64,000 bases of DNA from Sphingobacterium sp. FBM7-1 (GCF_020687765.1 NZ_JAJEWJ010000001.1:951253-1015252); one strand, 5' to 3'. Positions 1 to 9,789 are shown, counted from the stretch's first letter. Made by a program: numbers and translations. Notes: generated by a model from the letters alone, not told the origin.

Positions 1-1829
1 GATGTCCCGTAAATCCCTACCCTATCCAAATCCATATAGGGATATTTTTTCGCCGCTTCTTTCATCCAAATAATACGATCCGGAAAGCCTGCATCTTTTA
101 GATTCTTCCAACAAACATCGTGGAACGCTTTCGAGCGGTTAGAGGTGCCCATTCCGTCGATCTGCAGCACAATAAAACCCAGTTCAGCAAGTTCTTGCAT
201 ACCACTCGGATTTGGCGTAAACGTTTTAGGGACGAAAGAACTGTGGGGGCCTGCATAGATATACTCTATAACAGGGTATTTTTTAGTTGGATCAAAATTC
301 GTCGGCCGCACGATAATGCCCCATATATCGTGTACACCGTCTCTACCTTTTGCCGTAAATACTTCCGGAGCACGCCAGCCTTCCTTTTTTAAGGCTTCTT
401 CACTAGCGTGTTCCAGTTCCATCACCACGCGTCCTTTCCGGTCCCTCAGCACCGATATCGGAGCCTGATCCACGCGAGAGTAAACGTCTACGAAATAATG
501 ATGATCCCTATTAAAGTAGGCCCGATGGCTGGCGTTTTCCTGCGTGAGTGTCCGAAGATTTTTCCCATCAAAATCAACGATATAATAATGTATAAAGTAA
601 GGATCCTGGCCTTGATGTTTACCACTCCCCTCAAAAATAATCTCCCGCCTTCCTTCGTCCACATGCACCACCTTACGCACAACCCATTCGCCTTTCGTAA
701 TCTGGTTGAGGACTTGACCACGATTTCCATCATACAAATAGAGATGATTCCAACCATCTCTTTCCGAAGCCCAGATCAACTGGCTTCCGTCGTTTACATC
801 ATAGCGATAACGCTTACCACTGTAATCGATAAATGTTTTACTTGTCTCATTGACTATATATCGGGTAGCCCCATCCAGCGCACTCAACGCAACGATAGCA
901 TATTGTTGATGCCCACGTTTATTAAATTCAAAAGTCACCGAACGACTGTCTTGGCGCCAACCCAAACGACTTAACGAAAATTGGTTATCCACCATAGCGG
1001 GATCGACTTTATACAACTTGTTAGACTCCAAATTGTAAATAACCGGATAATATTGAGGCAAAGCGTCTCCAGGCTTCGGGTAATCTCGAGTTTGCAACTT
1101 GGGCTGCAGCTGGTCCAAAGGAGAAGATTCCAACAAAGTAAGCTGACGCACTTCAGCCTTGCGCACCTTCATGCCTGCAACTTTTTTCCCGTCCGGCGAC
1201 CATTGTATATCCGCGGCGTAATATTCACCCGGACTTCCGTCGTACGTTAGTTGACGTTCCGTTTGTGGGTTTTCTTTCTCAGCGATATAGATATTGTTAT
1301 TTTTAAGATACGCAATAGTCGATCCATTAGGAGACGCTACAGGCTTGCCTTTGCTATCATCAAAACGTCTTCCCCAATATCCACCACCACTGTCTTGTCG
1401 GATGACGCTATCTTTTTTGTGCAGTTGATTCTTCCTTCTGTCCCAAGACCATACCCATCGCTCATATTCAAAATCAAACACACTATCGCCAGCCAACTTG
1501 ATACTTCGGCGAGGAACACTTTCAAAGCTAACCGTTTTACCGACTTCTTCAGCAAGTTGTCTTTCCAATAAGGTCTTGTCAAATAGTGCTTCCTTGGAGG
1601 GCTTAGCTGGGTTTACGAGTACAAAAACCCTACCCGCAGCGGTGTTTTTTTCATACCAGGACAACGTACCCGCTTCATCCCATTGCACCTCCATAGGAAC
1701 GTCCCACACCTTATTACTGATTTTATTCGCTATATCCCGAGCACGTTGATAGTCTGCTGCGTTGCCCTGTGCAAAACTCCCGTAAAAAGCTAAAAGATAG
1801 CAAAGTGTAATCAATTTTCTTTTATACAT
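1..1829 (-). CDS. Dipeptidyl peptidase IV-type S9 peptidase, 3' end cut by the window edge
   Basis: Reading the minus strand from the ATG at 1829 gives about 609 uninterrupted codons running off the window at base 1. The N-terminus (MYKRKLITLCYLLAFYGSFAQ) is a signal peptide, so the enzyme is periplasmic or outer-membrane associated. A long beta-propeller-like DPP IV N-terminal domain follows, then the start of the alpha/beta-hydrolase domain. The reading frame stops within RVGIYGTS, where family members carry the nucleophile motif GxSxGG, so the catalytic Ser, Asp and His lie mostly outside the window. The family removes X-Pro (and X-Hyp) dipeptides. The start overlaps the permease stop by 8 bases (ATGTATAA), suggesting translational coupling. 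As the last visible gene of the hydroxyproline operon, it probably releases Pro/Hyp dipeptides for import. Family is confident; substrate is inferred. Confidence 0.88.
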   Translation of the reverse strand, partial: MYKRKLITLCYLLAFYGSFAQGNAADYQRARDIANKISNKVWDVPMEVQWDEAGTLSWYEKNTAAGRVFVLVNPAKPSKEALFDKTLLERQLAEEVGKTVSFESVPRRSIKLAGDSVFDFEYERWVWSWDRRKNQLHKKDSVIRQDSGGGYWGRRFDDSKGKPVASPNGSTIAYLKNNNIYIAEKENPQTERQLTYDGSPGEYYAADIQWSPDGKKVAGMKVRKAEVRQLTLLESSPLDQLQPKLQTRDYPKPGDALPQYYPVIYNLESNKLYKVDPAMVDNQFSLSRLGWRQDSRSVTFEFNKRGHQQYAIVALSALDGATRYIVNETSKTFIDYSGKRYRYDVNDGSQLIWASERDGWNHLYLYDGNRGQVLNQITKGEWVVRKVVHVDEGRREIIFEGSGKHQGQDPYFIHYYIVDFDGKNLRTLTQENASHRAYFNRDHHYFVDVYSRVDQAPISVLRDRKGRVVMELEHASEEALKKEGWRAPEVFTAKGRDGVHDIWGIIVRPTNFDPTKKYPVIEYIYAGPHSSFVPKTFTPNPSGMQELAELGFIVLQIDGMGTSNRSKAFHDVCWKNLKDAGFPDRIIWMKEAAKKYPYMDLDRVGIYGT

Positions 1830-3243
1830 TTTTCTCGCTTTTGTTGTTAATCATATAAAAAATTGGAATTCCCGTTAGCGCTATAAAAATTCCAGGCAAG
1901 GTATAAGTCGGCTTATAGACGATCATCAATAGCACAAAGCTGACGCCCATCACGATATAGATAATGGGTAAATAGGGATATCCAAAAGCTTTATAGGGTC
2001 GCTGCGCCCCGGGGCGGGTATACCGCAAACGGATAACCCCCGCTACCCCCAGCACATAAAATATAACGACCACACTGGTAATCATATCCAATAGATCCCC
2101 ATATTTCCCACTTAAGCACCAAATAGCAGCAATGATGCCTTGTAACCACAGGGCGTATGCAGGCACCGCATTCTTATTTAATCGCCCTACTTTTTTAAAA
2201 AACAGCCCATCTAACGCCATGGAGTAATAAACCCGTGCCCCAGAAAGAATAATCCCATTATTACAGCCAAACGTACTGATCATAATCAATACGGCAATGA
2301 GGGTGATCCCCACCGGTCCAAAAATCTCTTGCGCAGCCCGCATAGCGACTCGATCCTTTGGCGCGTTCACCATGGTTTGTAAATCGAGAACAGCGGTATA
2401 CATGAGGTTGGTCAAGAGGTACACGACGGTTACCGTGATCGTTCCCAAGGCCAAACTCAATCCGATGTTACGCTGAGGATTTTTAATTTCCCCACCTACG
2501 GCCGATGAAGAATGCCAGGAATCACTACTGAACAAAGCACCTACCAATGCCGCCGACAGCGCCCCGAGTGCTCCGACCGTCGTATAATCTTCGAAGCTCC
2601 CATCCAAGTTAAGCTTGCGCAGGTTCCATATATCCGAGTGAGACCAATTCAGCATCCAAATTTCATGTTTGAATGCTAAAAAGCCAAACAGGAGTAGTAA
2701 TAAAAGACTACCAATTTTGATTAAGGTCAGCGTCGTTTGTACGCGCTTCCCGCTATTAATCCCGAGGGAATTGATAAAAGTAAGCGAAATAATCACCACG
2801 ATAGCCAGTAACTGGGCGGAAGATACCGAATAGGTACCTAAACGAAGTACAATGACATCTTCGTCTAAAATAGGGAATAGATAAGCGGTAAATTTAGCAA
2901 AAGCCACCCCCACGGCTGCAATAGTAGCGGTTTGTATAACGGCAAAGAAAGTCCAGCCGAAAACAAAACTCACCAATGGATTATAAGCCTCCCGAAGGTA
3001 GATATACTGCCCGCCCGCTTTGGGAAACATCGCACTGAGTTCGCCGTAAGTCAGCGCAGCGGTCAAGGTCATGAAGCCACAGATCACCCAAACCAGTATT
3101 AACCAGCCTGCAGATCCGGTATGACGAGCGATATCGGCCGAGACAATAAAAATCCCCGAACCAATCATACTCCCAGCCACCAGCATGGTCGCATCCAGCA
3201 GGCCCATCGATTTATGAAAACCTTGATTTCTTTGCCCCATCAC
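1822..3243 (-). CDS. APC-superfamily amino acid permease
   Basis: A 473-residue integral membrane protein with about twelve hydrophobic segments. The N-terminal GLLDATMLVAGSMIGSGIFIV stretch is the APC signature (GSGIF in the first helix), and the C-terminus ends in the short cytoplasmic tail NKSEKNV. The family imports amino acids, sometimes di-amino-acid antiport, across the inner membrane. The gene sits 5 bp after the DUF885 peptidase and overlaps the DPP IV gene by 8 bp, inside a hydroxyproline catabolic operon. Proline, hydroxyproline or small imino acids are therefore the likely cargo. The cargo is inferred from context; nothing in the sequence itself fixes it. Confidence 0.88.
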   Translation of the reverse strand: MMGQRNQGFHKSMGLLDATMLVAGSMIGSGIFIVSADIARHTGSAGWLILVWVICGFMTLTAALTYGELSAMFPKAGGQYIYLREAYNPLVSFVFGWTFFAVIQTATIAAVGVAFAKFTAYLFPILDEDVIVLRLGTYSVSSAQLLAIVVIISLTFINSLGINSGKRVQTTLTLIKIGSLLLLLLFGFLAFKHEIWMLNWSHSDIWNLRKLNLDGSFEDYTTVGALGALSAALVGALFSSDSWHSSSAVGGEIKNPQRNIGLSLALGTITVTVVYLLTNLMYTAVLDLQTMVNAPKDRVAMRAAQEIFGPVGITLIAVLIMISTFGCNNGIILSGARVYYSMALDGLFFKKVGRLNKNAVPAYALWLQGIIAAIWCLSGKYGDLLDMITSVVVIFYVLGVAGVIRLRYTRPGAQRPYKAFGYPYLPIIYIVMGVSFVLLMIVYKPTYTLPGIFIALTGIPIFYMINNKSEKNV

Positions 3244-3248
3244 CCCAT

Positions 3249-5009
3249 CTATTTAAAAGAATAGAATTTCCATGCAGCCTCATGATCTGGCGAAAGATCC
3301 TGCTCGATCAATATCGCTCGCAGCATCTCCATCGGCATATAATTCTCTTTGATAACCCGGTCGTGGAATACTTTATAAGACATCATCCCCTTGTCAACCA
3401 ATTCTTTTTTTATCGCCATTAATTGCAGACCGCCGACTAAATAAGCTAACTGGTAAAGTTCCCCGTAATTCGCTTCGAACGATCTTTTGACTTCCCCATG
3501 CGCGTTTGCCTGCTCAAACCCCACTTGGTCGACCAAATAATCAATACACTGTTGCGGCGTCCATTCGCCCAAATGAAATTGAATACTAAACGTAATACGG
3601 GCGCACCGGTGCATCCGCCAGAACAACATCCCTAAACGTTCTTCGGGCGTTTTCGCAAATCCTTTATCATACATCAGGAGCTCCCAATAGAGTGTCCAAC
3701 CCTCTGTCCAAAACGGTGTATTAAACGCTTTTTCCCGATAAGGCTTATACCGTCGATTCATAAAATATTGTAAATGATGCCCCGGATTTAATTCATGTTG
3801 CACCGTCGGGAACGAGAAATAAGGATTATTTCCGCGCATACTCATCCGTTTCTGCTCATGGGTCATCCCATCCGTGGGATAGGAAATACTAATTTCCCGT
3901 CCACCCGTGAAGAATGGATTGATCTGTTGCCTTTCCGGTGTCATCATAATCATTCCCCAAGTCTCATCGGCAAGTGGTGGTATATCCATCAAATCATTTT
4001 CGCGGATAAAATCCTGCGCCGCGTTGTACAGTCTTAAGATAAGTTCGGGTTGCTGGCCGGCAGGTACGAAGGCGTTTTTAACTTTCTCCTGAGCAGCTTT
4101 CCAATCTTGACCAAACCCCATTTCTGCGGTAGCGGCCAGCAGTTCGGCCTGACACCAGGCAAACTCCTGATCAGCCAATCGTAATAAATCATCGGCCGAA
4201 TATGCGATCATCTCCTTTTTCAATTGCGCGTTGAGTGCTTCCCGACCGATCGGATTTCCGCCAATACCACTGCCGTCATCAAAAATCGCTCGCTCCACCT
4301 GCGTGTGGAGCGCCGCCGCATAGCGGTCCATATATTCCGATAGCTGTTGATAGGGCTGTGGCACCCACCAGGTAAACATCGGATCATAACCATGATAAAA
4401 ATCGTAAACGCTCTGTAATCTTAATTTCAGCGAATGTAACACCTCTTGTAAGAGTTGGACATCTTTAAACGTCAGCGTCGCGTCTTCTGTTAGGTCTCTT
4501 TCGGCTTGCATCACCCTTTTAGTGATACTGTTTATCTGCTCCGCAACCTCTTCGCCGTTTATCGTCGTTCCCCTTCTTCGAAGTTTTTCCAATACATAAA
4601 TATCGCTGCTGAAAGCAATATATTTATCCAACTGTTCTAAACGGACTTTCTTATTTTCGAGTTCTTCACTGTACTGCTTTATTTTCCTATTCAACAAAAT
4701 GTAGTCGACCTGACCATTGGTTTCCAATTGATCATAAGGATACGACGCCAGTTTATCCAGATAGGATCGATTCAATAATAATAGCCTCTCTAATTGCTCC
4801 GGCGACTCGTAAGCAGGCTGGTGTCCCCATCCTTTCGGCATGGGTCCGTAAAAATAATTTATAGCCTGTACGTCATGGCCATACTGGACAATCAAGGGTT
4901 CGATCGGTGTAGTATGACTATAGTCGTTTAGATCTTGTGCTGGTGACATGGAAGAAAAAAATAACGCAGGTAGAAGAATATATTTTATCATCATTAAAGG
5001 TTTATGCAT
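3249..5009 (-). CDS. DUF885-family secreted metallopeptidase-like protein
   Basis: A 586-residue protein with an N-terminal signal peptide (MMIKYILLPALFFSSMSPAQ; an ATG six codons into the frame may be the real start). It carries the DUF885 hallmark HELNPGHH at residues 405-412 and a downstream WTEGW at about 435-439. This arrangement resembles a gluzincin-like zinc site (two His plus a downstream Glu). DUF885 proteins are alpha-helical and have been associated with peptidase activity. It lies 5 bp after the D-hydroxyproline oxidase gene and 5 bp before the permease, clearly in one operon, so I infer a role in cleaving Pro/Hyp-containing peptides in the periplasm. The specific peptide bond cleaved is unknown. 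Confidence 0.85.
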   Translation of the reverse strand: MHKPLMMIKYILLPALFFSSMSPAQDLNDYSHTTPIEPLIVQYGHDVQAINYFYGPMPKGWGHQPAYESPEQLERLLLLNRSYLDKLASYPYDQLETNGQVDYILLNRKIKQYSEELENKKVRLEQLDKYIAFSSDIYVLEKLRRRGTTINGEEVAEQINSITKRVMQAERDLTEDATLTFKDVQLLQEVLHSLKLRLQSVYDFYHGYDPMFTWWVPQPYQQLSEYMDRYAAALHTQVERAIFDDGSGIGGNPIGREALNAQLKKEMIAYSADDLLRLADQEFAWCQAELLAATAEMGFGQDWKAAQEKVKNAFVPAGQQPELILRLYNAAQDFIRENDLMDIPPLADETWGMIMMTPERQQINPFFTGGREISISYPTDGMTHEQKRMSMRGNNPYFSFPTVQHELNPGHHLQYFMNRRYKPYREKAFNTPFWTEGWTLYWELLMYDKGFAKTPEERLGMLFWRMHRCARITFSIQFHLGEWTPQQCIDYLVDQVGFEQANAHGEVKRSFEANYGELYQLAYLVGGLQLMAIKKELVDKGMMSYKVFHDRVIKENYMPMEMLRAILIEQDLSPDHEAAWKFYSFK

Positions 5010-5014
5010 GCCGA

Positions 5015-6277
5015 TTACGAAAATCGATCAGGTTTAAATTTCTGTATATCAATTTCGGTAAAACGGTTCCCCAGAATATCGGCGATTGTTTTTCCAAAAG
5101 CAGGCCCTAAGCTTAAGCCCATCATACCGGCTCCACCCGCAACCGTAACATTAGCGAATCGATTTACCCTGCCCAAATAGGGGATCCCATCGGGCGAACA
5201 AGGGCGATAGCCCAACCACACCTTATCCCGGGGATAATCGACATTTAGCGATGGGAAATAGCGCGGAATAGCTTCGACAATCCCTTTCACACGGCTTTGA
5301 TAAACGGTATTATTCGCGCTACCTAACTCCATCGTGCCGCTAAATCGAATTTGCCCATCCATGGGTGTAACGGCTACCCTAGCTTCCACCAGAAGAGCAG
5401 CATGCTTCAACTGGCGCTCACCTTCAGGCGCATACATAAAAGAATAACCCTTACCAGGCATAACGGGAATCTTCAGACCCAATTTCGAAGCCAGTTCGGG
5501 CAACGATGCTCCCGTCGCCAACACCACTTCGTCGGCTGTAAAGTCTCCTCGGTTAGTCTGCACCTGTTTAACCCGCTGTGCCGCTTGTACGAATTTTGTG
5601 ACATGGGTGTATTCCTGAAAATCTACCCCCGCTTCTTTCAAATACGCGATAAGCTGTCGCATCAGTTTCTGTGGGCAGAGTTTTCCGTCGCACTTATAGC
5701 GTATACCTCCTCGTACATCTACTTTCAAATGAGGCTCCAGCTCCTGAATACCCGCACTATCCAACACCTCAACATCCAGTCCAAGATCCCGTCCCCGTTG
5801 GGCAACTTCAATTTCTTCACGTTCTACTTCAGGCGTTTTATAAAGCAACATAATACCATTTTTCTCCAGCTCAAAATTAAAACCGGGCATTTTGGCAATA
5901 GCATCATATAGACCACTGCTGTATAAATTTGCATCGCGTATGGCCTCCACGTGGTTGTCCACGTGTCGCCTATTCGCCGATTTCATAAAAGTTATTCCCC
6001 AGTTCAGTAAATTCCAGTTCAAGCTAGGCCGTATGTAAAAAGGACTCTTCTTATTGAACATCCATCTCAAGCCTTTTTCCACCATCCCTGGTGCCGCCAA
6101 CGGGATGAAATGGCTCGGCACAATCATCCCCGCATTTCCGTACGAACAATTATCTGCTAAACTACCTTGCTCTAATACCGTGACTTTCCAACCGTCCCGC
6201 ACCAAGTAAAATGCAGAAGACAGCCCCGCTATGCCAGCGCCGATTATAATTACGGTTCCTTTGTTTGCTGTTCTCAA
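5015..6277 (-). CDS. FAD-dependent D-hydroxyproline / D-amino acid oxidase-dehydrogenase
   Basis: A 420-residue DAO-family flavoprotein. The N-terminal FAD-binding beta-alpha-beta is VIIIGAGIAGLSSAF at residues 9-23, followed by the dinucleotide-binding acidic end VLEQG, and the C-terminal GGAGMMGLSLGPAFG is the second FAD contact typical of this family. In hydroxyproline catabolism this enzyme (LhpB/HypO type) oxidises cis-4-hydroxy-D-proline to 1-pyrroline-4-hydroxy-2-carboxylate. The adjacent epimerase supplies the substrate. The only usual start codon before the FAD motif is a TTG at 6277; upstream the same frame runs directly into the TGA stop of the epimerase, so a TTG start 27 bp after that stop is the best reading. 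A DadA-like D-amino acid dehydrogenase is the alternative label, but context favours hydroxyproline. Confidence 0.85.
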   Translation of the reverse strand: MRTANKGTVIIIGAGIAGLSSAFYLVRDGWKVTVLEQGSLADNCSYGNAGMIVPSHFIPLAAPGMVEKGLRWMFNKKSPFYIRPSLNWNLLNWGITFMKSANRRHVDNHVEAIRDANLYSSGLYDAIAKMPGFNFELEKNGIMLLYKTPEVEREEIEVAQRGRDLGLDVEVLDSAGIQELEPHLKVDVRGGIRYKCDGKLCPQKLMRQLIAYLKEAGVDFQEYTHVTKFVQAAQRVKQVQTNRGDFTADEVVLATGASLPELASKLGLKIPVMPGKGYSFMYAPEGERQLKHAALLVEARVAVTPMDGQIRFSGTMELGSANNTVYQSRVKGIVEAIPRYFPSLNVDYPRDKVWLGYRPCSPDGIPYLGRVNRFANVTVAGGAGMMGLSLGPAFGKTIADILGNRFTEIDIQKFKPDRFS

Positions 6278-6304
6278 CTTAAATATATCTCGTATTTCTA
6301 TAAA

Positions 6305-7303
6305 TCACATGACTTGAAATCCTTCCTTATAAGGGTCTTCATCATCAATAAAAATCGTGTTGTATCCCGTGATACGCGCCCAACCTTCTATAGAAGGTAC
6401 GATAGCGGGTTTCCCGGCCACCTCCGTTTCTTCTTCGATCCGCCCGATAAATTGTGATCCGATGTAGCTTTCATGGACAAACACGTCTCCTCCTCGGAGC
6501 TTACCTTTTGCATACCATTGTGCCATACGTGCGGAAGTGCCGGTTCCACAGGGAGAGCGATCCAAGGCATTTTCTCCCACAAGTACCGCATTTCGCCCAG
6601 AAGAATTCGGGAGCATAGGCGCACCTGTCCACTGAATATGACTTAGGCCTCGGATATTGGGATCTTCTGGATGGATAAATTCATATCGTTCATTTAATAG
6701 ACCCCGGATAATTTTACCGTAGTGAATAAGTTGCCGTGCCGAAAAAGCACTGATATCCGGGAAATTTTCCTGCGGATCGATAATACCATAGAAATTCCCA
6801 CCGTAAGCAACGTCGACCACTAACGTCCCTAGATCTGCACAATCCGCCGTTAGGCGCTCGCTATGCAGAAAAGATTTTACATTCGTTAATTTAACCGATT
6901 CCACCTTCTCCCCAACTTGCTTGTAATCAATCAACACCAGTCCCGCGGGTGTTTCGAGCCGTAACTTGCCAGGCACCTTCGGCTGCACTAACCCTTCCTC
7001 TATAGCAATCGTCACGGTCCCTATCGTGCCATGTCCACACATGGGCAAACAGCCACTCGTTTCGATATATAATACACCAATATCATTAGCCGGGTCGATG
7101 GCTGGATACAAAATGCTTCCACTCATCATATCGTGCCCGCGGGGCTCGAACATGAGGCCTTTACGTATCCAATCATAAGATTGCATAAAATGCAAGCGCC
7201 GCTCCATCATCGAATTGCCGTTCAGCAAAGGCGCTCCGCCCGCGATTAGACGGACAGGACAACCGCAAGTATGTGCGTCTATACAAAAAAATGTCTTCTT
7301 CAT
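6305..7303 (-). CDS. 4-hydroxyproline 2-epimerase (proline racemase family)
   Basis: A 332-residue proline racemase family protein. Both catalytic cysteines are present: Cys89 in MCGHGTIGTVT and Cys252 in DRSPCGTGTSA. Presence of both argues for racemase/epimerase chemistry and against trans-3-hydroxyproline dehydratase, where the first Cys is replaced by Thr or Ser. It converts trans-4-hydroxy-L-proline to cis-4-hydroxy-D-proline in the cytoplasm, the first step of the pathway encoded here. The ATG at 7303 is 17 bp after the dehydrogenase stop. The complete pathway around it makes hydroxyproline the likely substrate rather than proline. Confidence 0.9.
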   Translation of the reverse strand: MKKTFFCIDAHTCGCPVRLIAGGAPLLNGNSMMERRLHFMQSYDWIRKGLMFEPRGHDMMSGSILYPAIDPANDIGVLYIETSGCLPMCGHGTIGTVTIAIEEGLVQPKVPGKLRLETPAGLVLIDYKQVGEKVESVKLTNVKSFLHSERLTADCADLGTLVVDVAYGGNFYGIIDPQENFPDISAFSARQLIHYGKIIRGLLNERYEFIHPEDPNIRGLSHIQWTGAPMLPNSSGRNAVLVGENALDRSPCGTGTSARMAQWYAKGKLRGGDVFVHESYIGSQFIGRIEEETEVAGKPAIVPSIEGWARITGYNTIFIDDEDPYKEGFQVM

Positions 7304-7320
7304 TTTTTTAACGTCTATGC

Positions 7321-8793
7321 TTATTCATCGGATGCAAGCGCACGACGATTATCAACTATCCTTTCAATCTGCAGTGGATTCTCGTCTTTCAGCTCTAGCG
7401 GCAAAAATTCATCGGGCCAATTCTGAAAGCTGACCGGGCGAAGGAAACGTTTAACAGCATCCGGCCCTACAGAAGTAAAACGACTATCGGTCGTTGCGGG
7501 ATAAGGGCCACCATGCTGCATGGCATATACCACCTCTACCCCTGTCGGCATCCCGCCGAAAAGTATACGACCACATTTTTCCTGCGCCTTATCCAGTAAA
7601 GCAGTATTTGTTCGGATATCTTCCGTCGTCGCCGCAAAAGTAATGGTCAACTGCCCTTCGAGCGATTCCACGATCTTACCCAGTTCGGCGGAACTATCAC
7701 ATTCTACCAATAATCCAGTAGGGCCAAAAACTTCCGCAGCAAGCGCTTTATTTTCCAAAAATGCCGTTCCTGTTGTCGAATAGAGTGCCGCAACGCCCGT
7801 ATCTGTCGCAGATACGCGCCCTTCCCCCAGCAGTTCGACACCACCCTGCATCGATAACTTAGATTTGGCCGAATTATAATCCCGCATAATTCCCCAATGC
7901 AGCATCTTTGCGTCGTCTACCGTCTGTATCGCCGCTCGCAGTTCTTTTTTAAAACCCGCTAGCGATTCGTCTTTCAACACAAACAATAGTCCGGGATTCG
8001 TACAAAACTGCCCTACGCCCAAGGTCAGTGACTGCACATATGCTGCGGCAAGCGCTGTTTGATTAGCCTTCAGGTATTGTGGGAGCACAAACACGGGGTT
8101 CACACTGCCCATTTCGGCAAATACCGGAATAGGTTCTTCACGAAGCGCAGCAATATCGAATAAGGATCTACCTGCACCCAGCGAGCCTGTAAAGGCCACG
8201 GCCTTGATGACAGGATGTCTCACCAGCGATTGACCAATGGCATGACTCCCGCCTTGCAGATAGCTAAAAACCGATGCCGGTGCACCGAACTTTTCCAAAC
8301 CACGACCAATCGCTTGTGCCATGAGTTGCGAAGTTTGGGGGTGACCCGGATGCTCTTTAAATACCACAGAACATCCCGCTCCTATCGCACTGGCGGTATC
8401 GCCGCCTGCCGTAGAAAACGCAAACGGAAAATTGCTCGCACCAAAAACCGCAACGGGTCCTATCCCTTTGTTATATTTCCGAATATCCGCCTTGGCAGCT
8501 CCATCCCCTTTATCAATACGTGCTTCCGCGTAAATTCCCGTTTTCACAGCATCGGCATAAGATCGCCATTGATTCACCGTACGCGCCTTTTCTCCTCTTA
8601 ACCGAGCCAAGGGTAAAGCCGATTCCGTGTGTGCAATTTCTAGCAGCCCATCATCCAGCGCTTCTATTTCATCAGCAATAGTATGCATCAACACCGACCG
8701 CTCTTTTAAAGAAATATGCTGCAGGTATCGGTACCCCGATAAGGAACCGTTAATAATGGCATCGATTTGTTCGTCGGATATTTCTATAAACAT
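7321..8793 (-). CDS. 2,5-dioxovalerate (alpha-ketoglutaric semialdehyde) dehydrogenase
   Basis: A 490-residue aldehyde dehydrogenase. From the ATG at 8793 the family residues are Asn121 in GASNFPFAF, Lys146 in VVFKEHP, the general base Glu227 in FAEMGS and nucleophile Cys264 in GQFCTNPG. The sequence style (GVGQFCTNPGLLFVL and a C-terminal TSVG..AVKRFLRPVSFQNWP) matches the 2-oxoglutarate semialdehyde branch. It oxidises the semialdehyde made by the neighbouring deaminase to 2-oxoglutarate, feeding the TCA cycle. A TTG at 8799 could add two residues but the ATG, 6 bp after the upstream gene's stop, is preferred. It is in the middle of the hydroxyproline operon. Confidence 0.88.
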   Translation of the reverse strand: MFIEISDEQIDAIINGSLSGYRYLQHISLKERSVLMHTIADEIEALDDGLLEIAHTESALPLARLRGEKARTVNQWRSYADAVKTGIYAEARIDKGDGAAKADIRKYNKGIGPVAVFGASNFPFAFSTAGGDTASAIGAGCSVVFKEHPGHPQTSQLMAQAIGRGLEKFGAPASVFSYLQGGSHAIGQSLVRHPVIKAVAFTGSLGAGRSLFDIAALREEPIPVFAEMGSVNPVFVLPQYLKANQTALAAAYVQSLTLGVGQFCTNPGLLFVLKDESLAGFKKELRAAIQTVDDAKMLHWGIMRDYNSAKSKLSMQGGVELLGEGRVSATDTGVAALYSTTGTAFLENKALAAEVFGPTGLLVECDSSAELGKIVESLEGQLTITFAATTEDIRTNTALLDKAQEKCGRILFGGMPTGVEVVYAMQHGGPYPATTDSRFTSVGPDAVKRFLRPVSFQNWPDEFLPLELKDENPLQIERIVDNRRALASDE

Positions 8794-8799
8794 ACACAA

Positions 8800-9699
8800 T
8801 CAAATTTGAGGTCTCAATGCAACTGCATCGTCAATTATTTTATGAATTCGTTTTTCTTCTTCTCCTTCCAACGGAAGCCTTGGCGCACGCGTATATGGGG
8901 TACTCAGCCCTTCCTTAGTCGCGGCCAATTTAATATACTGCACTAACTTTGGCTGTATATCGAGCTCCAACAAAGGCATAAACCATCGATAGATATCCAC
9001 TGCTTTTTTGATATCTCCTTTCCGAAACGCATCAAAAATGGCAAATGTTTCGCGCGGAAAAGCGTCTACCAAACCGGCCACCGTACCATCCGCCCCGACT
9101 ACCAAACTCTCCAAGAAAATGGTGTCCACACCACCCAAAATTTTCAAACGATCACCAAAGCGATTCCGTAATCGTGTAATATTTGTCAAATCGCGAGTCG
9201 ATTCCTTCACAGCTTGTATATTCGGTTCTTGAAGCAATTCTTCGAACATATCTAAGGTAATGTAGATGCCGTAATCTACGGGATTATTGTAGATAAGAAT
9301 AGGTAAACTCGTGCTCTGGGCAACCGTCCGGAAGTACGTTACAACTTCGACATCGTCTGCGCGATAACGCATCGGTGGAAGCACCATCAATCCTGTAGCC
9401 CCCAATTTCTCAGCCTTTTGCGCGAAAGCAACAGCATCCCGCGTTGTATTTTCCGCCACGTTAAGCAACACCGGACACCGCCCGTTTACTACCCCCAACG
9501 TATAGGTCAATAGTTCAAATTTTTCGTCCGTGGTCAATACGCTGGCTTCCCCTAGCGTTCCAGCTAGAATTAAACCTTCGCTACCCGCCGCTAATTGGGC
9601 TTCAATATTTATAGCCAGCATTTCCAAATCCAAGTCACCGTTCTCGTGAAATGGTGTTAACATCGCAGGGAAAATCCCACTCCAATTTAAATTTGTCAT
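8800..9699 (-). CDS. DHDPS/NAL-family lyase, probable 1-pyrroline-4-hydroxy-2-carboxylate deaminase
   Basis: A 299-residue (beta/alpha)8 class I aldolase family protein. From the ATG at 9699 it shows GTLGEAS at 48-54, the catalytic Tyr137 in LIYNNPV and the Schiff-base Lys165 in AVKEST. The family includes DapA, N-acetylneuraminate lyase and the LhpC/HypD deaminase, which turns 1-pyrroline-4-hydroxy-2-carboxylate into 2-oxoglutarate semialdehyde with loss of ammonia and water. The co-encoded epimerase, oxidase and semialdehyde dehydrogenase make that the likely job. A TTG at 9720 would extend the frame by 7 residues but falls inside a good promoter -7 box (9718-9725), so ATG 9699 is chosen. 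It is the first structural gene of the operon. Confidence 0.87.
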   Translation of the reverse strand: MTNLNWSGIFPAMLTPFHENGDLDLEMLAINIEAQLAAGSEGLILAGTLGEASVLTTDEKFELLTYTLGVVNGRCPVLLNVAENTTRDAVAFAQKAEKLGATGLMVLPPMRYRADDVEVVTYFRTVAQSTSLPILIYNNPVDYGIYITLDMFEELLQEPNIQAVKESTRDLTNITRLRNRFGDRLKILGGVDTIFLESLVVGADGTVAGLVDAFPRETFAIFDAFRKGDIKKAVDIYRWFMPLLELDIQPKLVQYIKLAATKEGLSTPYTRAPRLPLEGEEEKRIHKIIDDAVALRPQI

Positions 9700-9717
9700 A
9701 ACTATTATTTGTTTACT

Positions 9718-9725
9718 CAAAACTA
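9718..9725 (-). promoter_or_regulatory. Candidate Bacteroidota -7 box before the hydroxyproline operon
   Basis: On the minus strand the octamer TAGTTTTG matches the Bacteroidota -7 consensus TAnnTTTG. It lies about 18 bases before the ATG at 9699, giving a very short leader. No clear TTG -33 box is seen at the right distance, which would fit activator dependence on the AraC protein encoded immediately upstream. Confidence 0.45.
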
Positions 9726-9789
9726 TGACCTATCTAAATGGAATGCTACTCTAGTTTTAATCAAAACTTATCCGATTTTAACACCATCC

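Noticed and set aside
120..1749. Several plus-strand open frames of 80-190 codons (for example 408-974)
   Set aside because: They are antisense to the continuous DPP IV reading frame, have no family features and overlap one another.
6305..7303. trans-3-hydroxyproline dehydratase
   Set aside because: Both catalytic cysteines (Cys89 and Cys252) are present, as in epimerases/racemases; the dehydratase has Thr or Ser at the first site.
8794..9720. Upstream TTG starts for the semialdehyde dehydrogenase (8799) and the DHDPS-family gene (9720)
   Set aside because: ATG codons at 8793 and 9699 fit family starts better, and the TTG at 9720 lies in the promoter box.
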